From: Anaerolineae bacterium
Lineage (GTDB): Bacteria; Chloroflexota; Anaerolineae; CG2-30-64-16
DNA: 8,519 bases
NCBI GenBank assembly: GCA_025454565.1
Contig: JALOOE010000058.1
Span: 1-8,519, forward strand
Direction of reading: 5' to 3'
Of this stretch, positions 6,210 through 8,519 are shown piece by piece. The translations under genes and the position numbers were made by a program. The notes beneath the pieces were generated by a model. It did no database searches. It saw only the letters and a list, made by a program, of their open reading frames with translations, and was not told the origin of the DNA. The stretch's first letter is position 1, and every line of letters begins with the position of its first letter.

Positions 6210-6809
6210 ATCGATTGCCCGCGCTCGATGCGCCGAGTGCGGTCGCGATTTTCTCATCGCCTGGTCGTGCAAGGGCCGTGGTGTCTGTCCCGCTTGCAAT
6301 ACTCCGCGGATGGCCGAAACCGCCGCCCACCTGGCCGACGACGTTTTTCCGCGACTGCCGGTCCGCCAGTGGGTGCTGTCGGTTCCCAAGCGGCTGCGTG
6401 ATCACCTCGAACATGATCGGGCGATCGAGACGCTGGCGCTGCGCATTTTCCTGAGCGTCGTGGAACAAGCCCTGCGCCGCGCCTGCCCGCCGGCGGGCTC
6501 CAGTTCCCGGATCGGCGCGGTGGCCTTCATCCACGGCTTTGGCGCGTTGCTCAATCCGCATGAGCACTTCCATTGGCTCGTCATCGAGGGCGTTTTCGAG
6601 GCTGACACCTCGGGAAGTGCGACGTTTCACGAAAGCCGTGCCCCCGACCAGAAATTGCTCGACGAAGTGCGGGCCAAGGTCCGCCGCACCGGCGTCGCCA
6701 TCGTTACGAGGTGCTGGCACCCAACGCGCCGCTGCGGTCAAAGGTCCGGTTTCGGCGTAACAGCAGTGGCCCAAGCAATCAGATCCTCGATCACCTCACC
6801 GGCTGCTGA
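6210..6809 (+). pseudogene. IS91-family (HUH) transposase, internally deleted remnant
   Basis: The frame entering from the lectin's end reads RARCAECGRDFLIAWSCKGR and GVCPACNTPRM, the N-terminal zinc ribbon of IS91-type TnpA, missing its first residues. It continues with HLADDVFPRLPVRQWVLSVP and the HUH relaxase motif HEHFHWLVIEGVF (from 6559), which binds the metal for single-strand cleavage. After VRAKVRR (about 6680) the frame is lost. One frame over, PPHRRRHRYEVLAPNAPLRS appears at 6681-6740; in complete proteins this lies well over 100 residues further on. The missing block should include the catalytic tyrosine region. NQILDHLTG (6777-6803) may be a third piece from near the C-terminus, ending at TGA 6807-6809, which would imply a second deletion. 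The enzyme is dead. Its start coincides with the lectin stop. Confidence 0.75.
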
Positions 6810-6963
6810 TGGCCGGATGCCGACGGACCCCATCGCGCACACACCGGCCGCTCCTGCTTCAAAGCTGCCGATCGCGCAAGAGTAGCACTCCTGAGTAACG
6901 AACGGCGGCTTTCCATTTGTCGCGGCGTGGGGTGAATGGCCGCCTTGAAGAGACTCGACCGTC

Positions 6964-7130
6964 TGCTCTGGGTCGGTTGCGGCCAATTGCCAGCGAAACC
7001 CGAACGACTGCTGTCAATCTAATCCGGTCGTTGGGGCTCGACTCCAGCAGCTGCTCGTCTGGCGGGCTGCTCCAGAGCATAAGCGGCCACCGAGTTTTCG
7101 TGGTTCGGTGACGGCAACCGGCCAAGGGCG
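6964..7130. repeat. Imperfect inverted repeat pair, about 22 bp
   Basis: Bases 6964-6985 (core GGGTCGGTTGCGGCCA) and the minus strand of 7130-7109 (core TGGCCGGTTGCCGTCA) match at 16 of 22 positions, with 123 bases between the arms. This could be a pair of degenerate dispersed intergenic repeats or decayed element ends. Confidence 0.3.
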
Positions 7131-7446
7131 GATGGCGAGGAAGCCACGCCATAGCGGACATTCCATCGAAAACCTCTATCGGTCTACCAGGGCATCCCGA
7201 GAGACGGAGGGCAGGACCGAACGTGCCTGCCAATGGTTTGCAGGCGCGATCTGCCGCTCATCCCCCCGCCAAGTCAGAACGGCAGAGACCTCAGCAGCAG
7301 CCATCTCCCGCGGATGCCGACGCGGATGTCGAGGCCTGCGCACACTGAGTCCCTGACGAGGGGATCCGACGTCTCGGGCGGCTTCATAACTGTTACGATT
7401 GCATCTGTTGGACGGGCCTGTGAGGTGGACATGCGCGGTTCTCCTG

Positions 7447-7489
7447 ACGGGTTGATGGGTGTGCAAGAGCCATCAACGGGATCACCCGT
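7447..7489. repeat. Nested inverted repeats upstream of gloA
   Basis: GTTGATGG (7451-7458) pairs with CCATCAAC (7470-7477) around 11 bases. ACGGGT (7447-7452) can pair with ACCCGT (7484-7489), and CGGG (7477-7480) with CCCG (7485-7488). These pairings share bases and exclude one another. No T run follows, so a terminator role is unproven. Confidence 0.35.
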
Positions 7490-7632
7490 GCAGCCTCGTG
7501 CATGTCACCCTGCAAGATGAACCACAGCCCGCGCTTCTCGGCTATCGTTGCACGATTGAGGCCCGATTCCGGGCGGCACGCGAAGAACTGAAACGGCGCG
7601 CCGCCCATTGTCCACGCTGGAAAGGAGATGGC

Positions 7633-8019
7633 ATGAGAATACTGCATACGATGTTGCGAGTCGGCGATCTCGATCGCTCGCTGGCCTTTTACACCGAAGT
7701 CCTCGGCATGCGTGAATTGCGGCGCACGGATTACCCGACAGGTCGCTTCACGCTGGCCTTTGTTGGCTACGGCCCGGAATCCGATGGGGCGGTTCTTGAG
7801 CTGACGCACAACTGGGATACGTCGTCCTACGACATCGGCAACGGCTTCGGCCATGTGGCGATCGAGGTCGCCGACGCCTACGCCGCTTGCGAGCAGATCA
7901 AGGCGCGTGGCGGCAAGGTCGTGCGCGAGGCCGGGCCGATGAAACACGGCACGACGGTGATCGCCTTCGTCGAGGATCCCGACGGCTACAAGATCGAGCT
8001 GATCCAGAAAAAGGGCTGA
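7633..8019 (+). CDS. gloA: Lactoylglutathione lyase (glyoxalase I)
   Basis: The enzyme turns the hemithioacetal of methylglyoxal and glutathione into S-lactoylglutathione, the first step of cytoplasmic methylglyoxal detoxification. The 128-residue protein has the two beta-alpha-beta-beta-beta halves of the VOC fold: MRILHTMLRVGDLDRSLAFY opens the first, GFGHVAIEVADAYAA the second. All four metal ligands known from E. coli GloA are present at the same numbers: His5, Glu56 (AVLELTHN), His74 (GFGHVAI) and Glu122 (GYKIELIQ). Length and lack of the extra loops of the Zn-type enzyme point to the Ni/Co-dependent bacterial class. The start at 7633 follows AAAGGAG (7621-7627) by five bases; the frame is open upstream to 7459, but that part has no similarity to the family. 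It is transcribed alone or with the next gene, which starts 197 bases later. It appears intact and housekeeping-like, so the island probably ends before it. Confidence 0.93.
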   Translation: MRILHTMLRVGDLDRSLAFYTEVLGMRELRRTDYPTGRFTLAFVGYGPESDGAVLELTHNWDTSSYDIGNGFGHVAIEVADAYAACEQIKARGGKVVREAGPMKHGTTVIAFVEDPDGYKIELIQKKG

Positions 8020-8083
8020 AGCGAGGAATTCTCATCGACTACTTCGGCGATCCGCGGATAGTCAGCCTGGCGTAAGAGGAAGC

Positions 8084-8114
8084 CTGCAGAATCGTGCCCC
8101 AGCCGATTCTGCAG
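8084..8114. terminator. Perfect hairpin after gloA, possible terminator
   Basis: CTGCAGAATCG (8084-8094) and CGATTCTGCAG (8104-8114) form an 11-bp perfect stem with a 9-base loop, 65 bases after the gloA stop. There is no T run after it, so it is not a standard intrinsic terminator; it may act as a weak terminator, an RNA-stabilising hairpin or a dyad binding site for the next gene. Confidence 0.4.
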
Positions 8115-8216
8115 CCGGCGTGCCACAGGCTTCTGCAACCGTCGACCGGCTCCTGCCGAGCCACGCGTCACCGCGGAGGCGACTCTTTCAACCTCTTCAA
8201 ACTGCACAACGATGCC

Positions 8217-8519
8217 ATGACGCTCCACCGCCGCACACGCTCCGGCCACCGCCTCGCTGCATCTCTGGTCGTCGTCCTGACCCTGCTGGCGGCCGGTGAC
8301 GCCCCTGCCGGTCTGGCAATCGCGCTCAATTCGGCCGACGGCACGATCAGTCTGATCGACACCGAAACCTACACCGTCACCGGCAAGGCCAACGTGTGCA
8401 AAGAGCCGCACCACCTCATGCCGACGCCCGACGACAAGTCGGTGATCGTCGCCTGCGCCGCCGCCAACCAGCTGGTCTTCTTCGACCCGCACACCGGTCA
8501 GGAGCAGAAGCGCATCCGC
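8217..8519 (+). CDS. Exported YVTN/YncE-type beta-propeller protein, N-terminal part
   Basis: The frame starts at ATG 8217 and runs off the window after 101 codons. Residues 1 to about 33 look like a Sec signal peptide: a basic start (MTLHRRTRSGHR), the hydrophobic run LAASLVVVLTLLAAG and a likely cleavage site near APAGLA. The mature part has the strand pattern of YVTN propellers: IALNSADGTISLIDTETYTV, then PTPDDKSVIVACAAANQLVF and FDPHTGQ, the sequence of about one and a half blades. Such proteins lie in the periplasm or outside and often accompany c-type cytochromes, copper proteins or surface systems, but no partner is visible here. No ribosome site is near the ATG; GGAGG at 8175-8179 is too far. 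The frame is open upstream, but the signal peptide supports this start. Function beyond propeller fold and export cannot be stated. Confidence 0.7.
   Translation, partial: MTLHRRTRSGHRLAASLVVVLTLLAAGDAPAGLAIALNSADGTISLIDTETYTVTGKANVCKEPHHLMPTPDDKSVIVACAAANQLVFFDPHTGQEQKRIR

Larger units (their letters stand above)
6810..7632. other. Long stretch without a convincing gene
   Basis: Open frames occur on both strands (for example minus 6859-7233 and 7176-7466), but none has a good start, ribosome site or recognisable motif. The visible structures are an imperfect inverted pair at 6964-6985 and 7109-7130, and nested inverted repeats at 7447-7489. The promoter of gloA should be near the right end, but I cannot point to a convincing -35/-10 pair. 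Confidence 0.5.

Noticed and set aside
5739..6389. Open minus-strand frame of 216 codons across the lectin gene
   Set aside because: It is antisense to three copies of the same repeat, so one stop-free unit is simply read three times. It has no ribosome site and no family features.
6859..7233. Minus-strand frame of 124 codons in the gap before gloA
   Set aside because: There is no ribosome site, no motif, and the residue composition is typical of a non-coding frame in GC-rich DNA.
7459..7632. N-terminal extension of gloA
   Set aside because: The added 58 residues do not resemble the glyoxalase family, while the ATG at 7633 has a good ribosome site and puts the metal ligands at the E. coli numbers.
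7986..8492. Minus-strand frame of 168 codons at the right end
   Set aside because: It overlaps the gloA tail and the exported propeller gene, and has no recognisable features.

Overview
The window is GC-rich DNA, probably from an environmental proteobacterium (beta or gamma type). The assignment rests on base composition, strong AGGAG-type ribosome sites, an E. coli-like Ni-type glyoxalase I and the mix of insertion sequence families. No rRNA, tRNA or CRISPR array is visible.

The left and middle parts (1-6.9 kb) are an accessory island made mostly of broken mobile elements. From left to right they are: the end of an IS1182-type transposase with its terminator and terminal repeat (1-277); an attC-like half-site directly against that IS end (278-302); the first codons of a tyrosine recombinase on the minus strand (about 318-396), whose start lies in a large bulged stem-loop (403-465); a truncated TniQ gene (832 to about 990); and a minus-strand pseudogene resembling a replication-relaxation protein, with two TAG stops and a frameshift (about 990-1585).

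The one large intact gene of the island follows on the minus strand (1685-4510). It encodes a 941-residue TIR - transmembrane helix - beta-propeller protein, a layout typical of conflict or defence proteins. Its start lies about 60 bp outside what looks like the terminal repeat of a Tn3-family transposon, whose transposase tail is at 4611-4889. A fragment of a VCBS/FG-GAP repeat protein (5098 to about 5427, minus) comes next.

On the plus strand, a small secreted ricin-B-like lectin (5667-6209) is built of three nearly identical 144-bp repeats. An IS91-family transposase remnant starts at its stop codon (about 6210-6810); this remnant keeps the zinc ribbon and HUH motif but has lost its middle. 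About 0.75 kb without a convincing gene follows.

The right end (7633-8519) looks like ordinary chromosome: an intact lactoylglutathione lyase (gloA) with all four metal ligands, a perfect hairpin after it, and the start of an exported YVTN-type beta-propeller protein that runs off the window.

The genes do not form one pathway. The likely reading is a recombination hotspot where transposons from at least five families were layered and decayed, while two genes (TIR-propeller and lectin) stayed open. The TIR-propeller gene is the best candidate for an interesting system.
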